Shown: positions 1-6,164 of the stretch, one piece after another
Layout of the letters: each line of letters opens with the position of its first letter
Numbering within the stretch: the first letter of the stretch is position 1
NCBI GenBank assembly: GCA_964629965.1
Contig: CAZVRZ010000185.1
Span: 1 to 9,375 of the forward strand
From: CAZVRZ01 sp964629965
GTDB lineage: Bacteria > Chloroflexota > Anaerolineae > Anaerolineales > UBA4823
Length of the DNA stretch: 9,375 nucleotides
Direction of reading: 5' to 3'
Translations under genes and position numbers: made by a program
The notes under the pieces: model-generated
What the model was told of the DNA's origin: nothing
Database searches by the model: none
Seen by the model: only the letters and a program-made list of their open reading frames with translations

Positions 1-32
1 GAAAGGGATGGTGCGCGGCTGTCGCTCAGTTA

Positions 33-63
33 AATAAAAACGCGCCCGCCCAGGGGGGTGCGC
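33..63 (-). terminator. Probable rho-independent terminator of the nadS-like gene
   Basis: Read on the minus strand, a GC-rich imperfect hairpin (arms 54-63 and 42-50; outer GCGC/GCGC pairs, then C-G pairs with one bulge and one mismatch) is followed at once by TTTTTATTT (40 down to 32). It lies about 87 bases past the stop codon of the minus-strand HTH gene. The stem is imperfect, so this is a reasonable but not strong call. Confidence 0.5.
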
Positions 64-149
64 AAATTCTGGTTACATTATACTCGAAAGCGCGTTGAGG
101 TCAAGAAAAAAATGGCGGAAATTTCCCGATCAACTTACCCTGCCAGGCG

Positions 150-449
150 TTACCCCGCCTTGGTTTGCACCACATCCAGCACCGCTTCCGGATGCCTGGC
201 GGCTACCTGGAGCAGCACGCGCGCGGGGCCTTGGGGCACCCGCCGGCCCTGCTCCCAATTTCGCAGAGTCCGCACGCTGATGCCCAGCAGCGCAGCAAAC
301 TGCTCCTGTGTCAGGCCAAACCCATCACGAATGCTCTTGATGTCAGGTGGAAGGATCGTGAACGTGCGGGAGGCAGGCTGGTCGCCGCGCAGGATAGCGC
401 CGCCTTCACGAACACTGGCCACCAGTTCAGCAAATAGATCTTCTTTCAC
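150..449 (-). CDS. nadS: NadS/HigA-type helix-turn-helix antitoxin-like regulator
   Basis: This is a 99-aa DNA-binding protein of the NadS/HigA (XRE-related) type, which normally acts as antitoxin and autorepressor beside a RelE-like toxin. An N-terminal segment with VREGGAILRG (residues 13-22) is followed by an HTH domain at about 36-80, including LTQEQFAALLGISVRTLRNW (46-65) and then EQGRR; the ending GPARVLLQVAARHPEAV is also typical of NadS proteins. I chose the GTG at 449 because AGAGGAGT lies about 5 bases upstream, the family N-terminus begins there, and a promoter lies at 477-505, so an in-frame ATG at 509 would be upstream of the transcript. No RelE-like toxin gene is visible on either side, so it appears to be an orphan or an ordinary repressor. 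Family assignment is from recognised sequence style. Confidence 0.85.
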   Translation of the reverse strand: MKEDLFAELVASVREGGAILRGDQPASRTFTILPPDIKSIRDGFGLTQEQFAALLGISVRTLRNWEQGRRVPQGPARVLLQVAARHPEAVLDVVQTKAG

Positions 450-476
450 GGGTACTCCTCTTTGACATCTACCAAT

Positions 477-505
477 ATTGTACGCTAATGGCGTAGTTAT
501 GTCGA
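477..505 (-). promoter_or_regulatory. Sigma-70-type promoter of the nadS-like gene
   Basis: On the minus strand a -35 box TCGACA (505-500, 5 of 6 to consensus) and a -10 box TACAAT (482-477, 5 of 6) are separated by 17 bases. A start about 7 bases past the -10 box gives a leader of about 20 bases that contains the ribosome binding site. This supports the GTG at 449 as the real start. Confidence 0.65.
481..495. promoter_or_regulatory. Palindromic candidate operator in the nadS promoter
   Basis: The inverted repeat TACGC-TAATG-GCGTA has perfect 5-bp arms. It lies almost wholly between the -35 and -10 boxes of the minus-strand promoter and overlaps the -10 box. Antitoxins of the HigA/NadS kind typically repress their own promoter through short palindromes in this position, so it is a likely autoregulatory site. 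Binding is inferred. Confidence 0.5.
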
Positions 506-770
506 CCATCTCCGTCTACCTGCTCAAACACTGAACAAGCATATACTGAGGCAAGGAACAAAGAAGCGACAGCAGGGTTTCGCCACAAGAGGAATGCTTG
601 CTTTCGCTTAATAAGACAAAAAATGCACCTGCCCATAGTGGCGCGTAAATTTAATTTGCGCAAAGCAAACAAAATAATCTTGATTCTACGGGTATTGCTA
701 ACTCCCGATACTCTGGCCAAGATCTGTTTTAGAATATGATGGCCCATGCGGAGTAGGAAAACGGTGAAGC
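506..770. other. AT-rich intergenic region, no convincing gene
   Basis: This stretch lies between the divergent promoters of the nadS-like gene and the kelch gene. I see no recognisable coding sequence, RNA or toxin remnant. A 92-codon minus-strand reading frame (747-469) has no ribosome binding site and resembles nothing I know. An imperfect inverted repeat (GCGC-GT-AAATT / AATTT-GCGC) sits at 641-661 and is of unknown meaning. G/C content drops here compared with the nadS gene. Confidence 0.5.
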
Positions 771-799
771 TTGTTAAATTGGTAAAAAAGTCCTATAAT
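771..799 (+). promoter_or_regulatory. Sigma-70-type promoter of the kelch/lipoprotein gene pair
   Basis: A -35 box TTGTTA (771-776, 4 of 6) and a perfect -10 box TATAAT (794-799) are separated by 17 bases. The predicted start near 806 gives a leader of about 35-40 bases before the kelch gene. No further promoter of similar quality is obvious before the lipoprotein gene, so both genes probably depend on it. Confidence 0.7.
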
Positions 800-843
800 G
801 GTTACAGAACAACGGGTTTCCTAAGACAAATATTGGGGAAGTG

Positions 844-3660
844 ATGAAACGGAAATATTATTTTGGAATAATGATTGTTGGGGCATTGTGGTTTGTCCTC
901 ATCTTCGGATTAAGTCCACAATTTGCCAGTGCTACACCAGCTCAATTTAACCCTAGCCCTTCGATTAGTACTAGTTCAATCATCTCTTCATCAGATTTAC
1001 TCAACAATCAGACTGCCTCGGATTTGGCTGTTGCTTGGGTCAAATTGCAACCGCCCAATAATCCTCCTGCGCGTCGATATCACACAATGAACTATGACTT
1101 TGTTTCAAGCAGACTTTTTTTATTTGGCGGGCAAAGTGATGCTCGTTTTGGAGATACCTGGGTATTCAACGATGGTGATTGGCAACAATTGATTCCCGCC
1201 AATTCACCCACAGCACGAACGGGGCACGCCCTTACATCCGATGTTACTCGCCGGCGAATCGTATTATTTGCAGGTTTTGATGGGGGTTGGCCTGCCGATA
1301 CTTGGGAATGGAATGGTTCCAACTGGACAAGGATAAATCCCTTGCTTTCCCCGCCAGGGCCAACTGGACACAAACTGGTTTATGATAAACAGCGATCAAA
1401 AAACGTTTTCTTTGGCGGCTTTGGTGCTAATTACATGAATGAAACCTGGGAATGGGATGGTAACAATTGGGATCAACTTTTTCCTCAACATGTTCCTCCC
1501 GCTCGCGCCCAACATGAAATGATCTTCGATGCCGCTAGAAATCAAGTTGTCATGTTCGGTGGAGCGACACCAAGCGGCAGGTTGAACGATACTTGGGTTT
1601 GGAATGGCATAGATTGGACACAGATATTACCGGCAAATCCGCCTCCCAATCGAACCCATTTTGGATTCACCTATGATTCCCAGCGAAATAGGGCAATTCT
1701 TTTTGGGGGATTAGGAAGCAATGGTTTGCTCGGGGATACATGGGAATGGGATGGCACGAATTGGATAGAGCAAATTCCGCTAAGCAGTCCCAGCCCGAGA
1801 GCATATCATGCCATTATGTATGATGAAAGCCGTGGTAGTGTTATCTTATTTGGTGGAGCCGATTCCACTGGTGATCTGGATGAAACCTGGGAATATCGGG
1901 CTCTTCAATTGGATGTTACCCCATCTCAACCAGTGGTTGCTCCGGATGGGGCTGTAACACTGCAAATCAATGTATCGGGAACGCCCCAACCAGTTACAAT
2001 ATCGTTTTCCACCTTGCCTTATAGCGTTGAGGGAAATATATTTCCTTCGGAGATTCTTACCCCAACCACAGCAGCCTCTTTTATTATCACCACCTCAATC
2101 AATACACCTGAAGGGCAATACCCAATTCAAATATCAGCTTCCAGTGCTGATATGACGGCGACAGTAACGGTAATACTCACGGTGGTAAAGCCTGATTTTG
2201 AGCTTATACCTTTACATGATGAATGGAAGATCAAACCAAATGGTTCGAGCAATGAAACTATAAACCTAACAGCATCGGCCACTTTTACTGATGTTATTCA
2301 ACTTCAGTATCAAAGTTTACCACCTGGTGTTCAAGGAGATTTTCAACCCAATCCAGTTGATCCGCCGGCTTCTACAACTGCGAGATTATTGGCCAATTCG
2401 CAGGCGATACCTGGTACGTACCCGATAACTTTGATAGGGCAGGGCGATGTTCTAAGTAGTACTTTGCTGGTTCCGATCACTCGCACTCATCAAGTTATGT
2501 TGGTAATTCTGCCTCCCGATACACCTACTCCCACGGCCACTTCGACTGAAACCCAAACGCTCACCCCTAGTGCGACGAACTCGCCAACAAGCACATGTAC
2601 TCCGATAACTCCTACCTCAACCCCCTCGCCCACAGTCACTTCAACCGGAACCCAAACACCCACCCCTAGCGCGACGAACTCGCCAACAAGCACACGTACT
2701 CCCACGACAATTTCAAGTACAACGCCAACGTTGACACCATTGCCAACATCTTCACCCACGGTTACTCCGACTGGTACTAAAATACCCACCCCAAGCGCAA
2801 CGGCAACCGATCTACCGACAAGCACACCTACTTCTACGGCAATTTCAAGTACAACGCCAACGTTGACGCCCTCGCCAACTCAATCAGTAATTTTCCTTCC
2901 CCTGATTCAGAAACCTTCTCCTCCTACACCAACCCCAACCGCTGTTCCTACTGCAACGGAAACTCCAACCCCGACATCCGTTTCTACAACAACGCCAACT
3001 TATACGCCAACTCCAATATCTACATCCACCGTGACGATCCCACCAACTGCAACTTCCACATCAACGCCAACCGCGACTGCGATTCCTTCGGGCGTTTATG
3101 TACTATCGAATCATTCATCCTATGTGGATAGTATCGATTACTTGCATATTGTTGGAGAGGTATGGAATAATACTTCAGTTCACTTGACATTTGTGAAAAT
3201 CATTGCGGATATTTTTGATGATGTCAATCACCTGATTACTACCGATTTTACCTACACCTACCTCGACACCTTACCAGCAGGTGAGAAAACATGCTTTCAT
3301 ATATTGCTTCCAGATCCTACAGGATGGAGTTCTTATCAGTTTGAGAAACCCACTTACTGGACTGATGGCTCGCCCTTGCCTAATCTTGCTTTAGTTGATG
3401 TCAGTGGTGCTTATAATCCGACCTATGGTTGGTATGATATTGTGGGAATGGTACGTAATGATCACGGCAGCCGTGTGGAATACGTTAGCCCGGTGGGAAC
3501 TCTGTATAACGCAGCCGGAACTGTGATTGGTTGTAATTTTACTTACGTCAGTAGTACATATTTGGATCCTGGTCAAACAAGTTCATTCGAGATTACTTTT
3601 GTAGGCAGAAATTATCCAGATGTGGCCTGGTACCGGCTACAAGTGGATGGTAAACCCTGA
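844..3660 (+). CDS. Large secreted kelch-repeat beta-propeller protein with Thr/Pro linker and FxLYD-like domains
   Basis: The protein has about 938 residues (numbers here count from the GTG at 841; the ATG at 844 is preferred because GGGGA lies 4 bases before it). A signal peptide spans about 1-31 with an ASA cleavage motif. Six kelch-type repeats of 48-49 residues follow (66-352), each beginning with Trp, carrying an H...YD segment, an LFGG strand and a DTWEW-like end, so a six-bladed propeller is expected. Two Ig-like beta domains occupy about 357-452 and 455-557. A Thr/Pro-rich linker (560-750) contains repeats and the motif SVIFLPLIQK. Two FxLYD-like domains end the protein (about 752-842 and 848-939, with core IADIFDD and GTLYNAAG). 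The role is probably extracellular binding or adhesion; no catalytic residues are recognised. The gene is AT-rich and is followed 55 bases later by a lipoprotein gene on the same strand. Confidence 0.85.
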   Translation: MKRKYYFGIMIVGALWFVLIFGLSPQFASATPAQFNPSPSISTSSIISSSDLLNNQTASDLAVAWVKLQPPNNPPARRYHTMNYDFVSSRLFLFGGQSDARFGDTWVFNDGDWQQLIPANSPTARTGHALTSDVTRRRIVLFAGFDGGWPADTWEWNGSNWTRINPLLSPPGPTGHKLVYDKQRSKNVFFGGFGANYMNETWEWDGNNWDQLFPQHVPPARAQHEMIFDAARNQVVMFGGATPSGRLNDTWVWNGIDWTQILPANPPPNRTHFGFTYDSQRNRAILFGGLGSNGLLGDTWEWDGTNWIEQIPLSSPSPRAYHAIMYDESRGSVILFGGADSTGDLDETWEYRALQLDVTPSQPVVAPDGAVTLQINVSGTPQPVTISFSTLPYSVEGNIFPSEILTPTTAASFIITTSINTPEGQYPIQISASSADMTATVTVILTVVKPDFELIPLHDEWKIKPNGSSNETINLTASATFTDVIQLQYQSLPPGVQGDFQPNPVDPPASTTARLLANSQAIPGTYPITLIGQGDVLSSTLLVPITRTHQVMLVILPPDTPTPTATSTETQTLTPSATNSPTSTCTPITPTSTPSPTVTSTGTQTPTPSATNSPTSTRTPTTISSTTPTLTPLPTSSPTVTPTGTKIPTPSATATDLPTSTPTSTAISSTTPTLTPSPTQSVIFLPLIQKPSPPTPTPTAVPTATETPTPTSVSTTTPTYTPTPISTSTVTIPPTATSTSTPTATAIPSGVYVLSNHSSYVDSIDYLHIVGEVWNNTSVHLTFVKIIADIFDDVNHLITTDFTYTYLDTLPAGEKTCFHILLPDPTGWSSYQFEKPTYWTDGSPLPNLALVDVSGAYNPTYGWYDIVGMVRNDHGSRVEYVSPVGTLYNAAGTVIGCNFTYVSSTYLDPGQTSSFEITFVGRNYPDVAWYRLQVDGKP
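2530..2884 (+). repeat. Imperfect tandem repeats encoding the Thr/Pro linker
   Basis: Three degenerate copies start at 2530, 2629 and 2755, each beginning CCCAC(A/G)G and containing ACCC(C/A)AGYGC-like and GACAAGCACA-like or AACAAGCACA-like blocks. Their spacing is 99 and 126 bases, both multiples of three, so length changes keep the reading frame. A second block, AATTTCAAGTACAACGCCAA, occurs at about 2709 and again at about 2840. This is an internally expanding low-complexity tract within the coding sequence. Confidence 0.7.
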
Positions 3661-3715
3661 TATATGGGGATATTCTATTGTTCAAAAACCTGATAGGAGA
3701 AAAGGATACAAGAAA

Positions 3716-4765
3716 ATGAATAAACGAACAAACGCATACAATGTTCCGCTCTTGGTGTTTACTGTTTTTATCACTGTAATGCTAGCGTGCAGCAGCAGTA
3801 CTCCAACGAGCGCACCGAAAGTGAGTACAGCAACACCAGAAGCCAAAGCTACACAACCATTAACTGTTGAACCAGCTATTCCAACAGAAACCTTTTCACC
3901 AACTGATACGTCTGTTCCGCCAGCAACCGATACACCTATACCTGAGTTATTTTTAGGTGATGCTGTGGCTAATTTTGGATACGCTTTGACTGCTGTCTCG
4001 GTACAAGATCCCGCTACGCCCGGAATGCTGTATAAAGCCACCAGTGGTAAAAAGCTTATTGCGGTAGAAGTTGTTATCAGTAATCTGTCTGGCGATATGA
4101 TCAGTATAAATCCGCTTAACGCGACTTTAGTTGATACTGAGGGATTTACTTACAAAGTCGAATTAGGCGGTATAGATGACCAGATACCGACCCTCGATAT
4201 CAGCGCTGGAGAAAAGGTAAAAGGTCTGATACCATTTGAAGTCCCCGATAATACCGTTGCTAGCAGTATAAAATATTCTATCGAGGTTTTTGGGAGCAAA
4301 TTTTTACAGGCAAGTTTATCGCCCGCCCCTGAAGGTCATGTGATTGTAGTTGAACCCCCATCAACCTCAGGAAATCCATTACCAAAACTGGGTGACGTTG
4401 TAGAAAATTTTGGCTATTCACTGTCTGCTGCAACTCTTGAAGACCCCGCAGCACCTGGGATAATATACACACCCAGGCAAGGTACCAAGTTAGTAGCAAT
4501 AGAGATAATTGTAGGGAATGTTTCAGGCAGTGAAGCACTCAGCGTAAACCCTTTGTACGTTTATCTGGTTGATAGTGAGGGTTTCGTATATCCGGCGGAG
4601 TTAGGTGGTCGCGACGACCAAATTGATGTTGGTGAACTAGGAATTGGTGAAAAAGCTAAGGGTTGGGTGTCATTCACCATTCCCGAGAACTCCACGGCGG
4701 CCAGCATTAAGTACTCCACAAAGCCATTTGCGGGTAATTATTTGCAAACAGGTGTAACCAAGTAA
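3716..4765 (+). CDS. Lipoprotein with two tandem DUF4352-like domains
   Basis: This 349-aa protein starts at the ATG at 3716, which has AAAGGA 9 bases upstream; an upstream in-frame ATG at 3620 lies inside the kelch gene and is less likely. The signal sequence ends in VMLAC with the lipid-accepting Cys at 25 (Met at the -3 position is unusual but tolerated). A Ser/Thr/Pro-rich spacer (about 26-79) follows, then two homologous beta domains at about 80-202 and 225-347. Both carry LGD.V.NFGY, a KL(I/V)A(V/I)E strand, LVD(T/S)EGF, a GG.DDQI segment, GEK.KG and a final SIKYS. The pattern matches DUF4352, an immunoglobulin-like fold common in Gram-positive and Chloroflexota surface lipoproteins. 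The function is unknown, probably binding at the outer face of the membrane. It is likely co-transcribed with the upstream kelch gene. Confidence 0.85.
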   Translation: MNKRTNAYNVPLLVFTVFITVMLACSSSTPTSAPKVSTATPEAKATQPLTVEPAIPTETFSPTDTSVPPATDTPIPELFLGDAVANFGYALTAVSVQDPATPGMLYKATSGKKLIAVEVVISNLSGDMISINPLNATLVDTEGFTYKVELGGIDDQIPTLDISAGEKVKGLIPFEVPDNTVASSIKYSIEVFGSKFLQASLSPAPEGHVIVVEPPSTSGNPLPKLGDVVENFGYSLSAATLEDPAAPGIIYTPRQGTKLVAIEIIVGNVSGSEALSVNPLYVYLVDSEGFVYPAELGGRDDQIDVGELGIGEKAKGWVSFTIPENSTAASIKYSTKPFAGNYLQTGVTK

Positions 4766-4778
4766 AGCCATTTCTATG

Positions 4779-4824
4779 CTGGGGCTGTCCAAAAAGGAAA
4801 ACTTGACTTTTTGGACAGCCCCAG
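4779..4824. repeat. Perfect 17-bp inverted repeat, transposon-end-like or terminator hairpin
   Basis: CTGGGGCTGTCCAAAAA (4779-4795) is matched exactly by its reverse complement at 4808-4824, around a 12-base loop. It lies between the convergent lipoprotein and cpaF genes. It is not a textbook terminator: the GC-rich part is at the base and no T-run follows the stem on either strand (TAATTAAT follows on plus). The outer sequence GGGGCTGTCCAAAAAG resembles, from memory, the terminal repeats of some DDE insertion sequences, so it may be a collapsed element or a small palindromic repeat. No target-site duplication is visible. It could still stop transcription from both sides. Confidence 0.7.
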
Positions 4825-4918
4825 TAATTAATGCAGTAATAGTAAGATTACAACCGTAGCATCCAATGGTTTTCTTAAGTGATTACCCACCTTCTAAAAA
4901 TATAGGCAAGGGATGATT

Positions 4919-5539
4919 TTATATCCTCCTTCGATTTATCCTTCCCAACTCCCCTTCCCCTGCCCTATACACCATCCTGAACACCACATTCCCGGCCTTC
5001 ATCTCGGGTAAAGTCTCCCACACGCCGAGAATCTTCCGTTTCCCCTCCATCCAGCCCACCTGTACCACCAGATCCACCGCCTGGGCGAAGATCTCTTTGG
5101 CGGCTTCCAGAGGCACCTGGGCGTCGGCGAACATGATCACCGACATGCGGTGAACGGCGGCTTCCGCCCCTTCGGCGTGGAAGGTACACAATCCGGGATG
5201 GTCAGACATCTGGGCGCGAAAGAGCGACAGCGCCGCCTGACCGGTGCGCACCTCGCCCACGATCAGCCAGTCCGGGGCCATGCGCATGGCGTCATCCACG
5301 CCGTCCTGCACCCGGTAGGGTGGGATGGTCGAGCCGGGCGGAGAAGGGCGCGCTTCGAGGGTGACCACGTTGGGGTGCTGTAGCCAGATCTCTTCCGGGT
5401 CTTCGATCTTCACGATCCTGGCGTGCTGCGGGATGCCGTTGGCCAAAGCCGATAAGAGCGTGGTCTTGCCGGTGGCCGTGCCGCCCACCACCAGCACGCG
5501 CAGCTTGCTCGCTACCGCCTCCACCAATTCCTCGATCAC
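4919..5539 (-). CDS. cpaF: CpaF/TadA secretion ATPase, C-terminal motor domain (second half of a split gene)
   Basis: This 206-aa reading frame contains the complete motor domain of a CpaF/TadA (type II/IV secretion, VirB11-family) ATPase, which powers Flp/Tad pilus assembly or a related secretion process at the cytoplasmic membrane. Visible motifs are Walker A GGTATGKTT (19-27), the Asp box RIVKIEDPEE (41-50), Walker B WLIVGEVRTG (91-100) and the His box GLCTFHAEG (116-124) with H130 and R131. It starts with GTG at 5539, overlapping the TGA of the preceding half as GTGA. Known CpaF proteins are single chains of roughly 400-450 residues; the two halves here total 414. Either this is a genuine two-subunit arrangement or one base has been lost at the junction. 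No TadB/TadC gene follows, and the gene ends the operon within the window. Confidence 0.88.
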   Translation of the reverse strand: MIEELVEAVASKLRVLVVGGTATGKTTLLSALANGIPQHARIVKIEDPEEIWLQHPNVVTLEARPSPPGSTIPPYRVQDGVDDAMRMAPDWLIVGEVRTGQAALSLFRAQMSDHPGLCTFHAEGAEAAVHRMSVIMFADAQVPLEAAKEIFAQAVDLVVQVGWMEGKRKILGVWETLPEMKAGNVVFRMVYRAGEGELGRINRRRI

Positions 5540-6162
5540 ACCTGCGGGGCCATGTTCCAGGCCGCCAGCTGCTCGGGCAGCACCGGCTTTGGCTCGAACA
5601 GGCGCACGTTGATGGCCGGGTAGCCGGCGCCGGGCGCCAATCCCGGATGGATGATCTTGATGCGTGCCCCCGACAGCCCATCCGGCGAGCGCGGCAGCTT
5701 GGCGTCCACAGACGAGGTGGCTTCCGACACCGCCCGGCCCATCGGCGCCAGCAGCGCTTCGACTGAACGCCAGACTTCATCCAAGGATGGATGCACGTCC
5801 AGCTTCTCGAAGCCGCGCGCCCCTTTCTTCATCAACCACAATGTGCCGTCCGGGTTGAGGGCAATCTCGGAGAGATCGTCCCGCGCCGGCGGGAGCAAAT
5901 CATTGAGAAAGCCCAACCCACCGGTGCGCGCTACCAATTGCTGCACCAGGGCGGCGTGCAGCGCAGCCGGCACGACCAGGCCCAGCCGGGTGGCGGCCAG
6001 CGAGATGGCGCTCCCGGCCTGCATGGTCAGCTTCGTGCGGTCGCGAACGGTGGCCAGCGGCAGTCCCTGCAGGCTGTGTAAAGCCTGCTCGACCAGCGCC
6101 TCCTGCTGCTCCTGCGTGATGGATTGCGCCAGGTCAGCCCAGGACATTGGCGAGGAGTACAT
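5536..6162 (-). CDS. cpaF: CpaF/TadA secretion ATPase, N-terminal domain (first half of a split gene)
   Basis: This 208-aa frame matches the part of CpaF that precedes the ATP-binding domain. A helical N-terminal region (about 1-95) leads into the beta-rich N-terminal domain with EIALNPDGTLWLMKKG (99-114), typical of the target-sensing domain of this family, and then DAKLPRSPDG...RIKIIHPGL (153-175) and PAINVRLFEP. It ends with NMAPQV directly before the stop, with no Walker motifs of its own. I chose the ATG at 6162: it lies 2 bases after the cpaE stop and has GAGG about 9 bases upstream. The reading frame is open further upstream, but that part is a shadow of cpaE. The following frame carries the motor domain and overlaps by 4 bases in the -1 frame. 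Confidence 0.82.
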   Translation of the reverse strand: MYSSPMSWADLAQSITQEQQEALVEQALHSLQGLPLATVRDRTKLTMQAGSAISLAATRLGLVVPAALHAALVQQLVARTGGLGFLNDLLPPARDDLSEIALNPDGTLWLMKKGARGFEKLDVHPSLDEVWRSVEALLAPMGRAVSEATSSVDAKLPRSPDGLSGARIKIIHPGLAPGAGYPAINVRLFEPKPVLPEQLAAWNMAPQV

Positions 6163-6164
6163 GG

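Noticed and set aside
462..489. Plus-strand TTGACA followed after 16 bases by GCTAAT, a possible rightward promoter
   Set aside because: Weak -10 box, no gene until 844, and the kelch gene has a better promoter at 771-799.
469..747. 92-codon minus-strand open frame upstream of nadS, a possible missing toxin
   Set aside because: No ribosome binding site, no resemblance to RelE/HigB toxins, and it runs through the nadS promoter and operator.
2490..2825. Minus-strand frame of Val/Gly repeats
   Set aside because: It is the reverse reading of the Thr/Pro repeat linker and has no independent support.
2530..2884. Possible CRISPR-like array because of recurring blocks
   Set aside because: Repeats are degenerate, in frame, unequal in spacing and encode a Thr/Pro linker.
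3620..3715. N-terminal extension of the lipoprotein from the ATG at 3620
   Set aside because: It would overlap the kelch gene and bury the signal sequence; the ATG at 3716 has a ribosome binding site and gives a proper lipoprotein signal.
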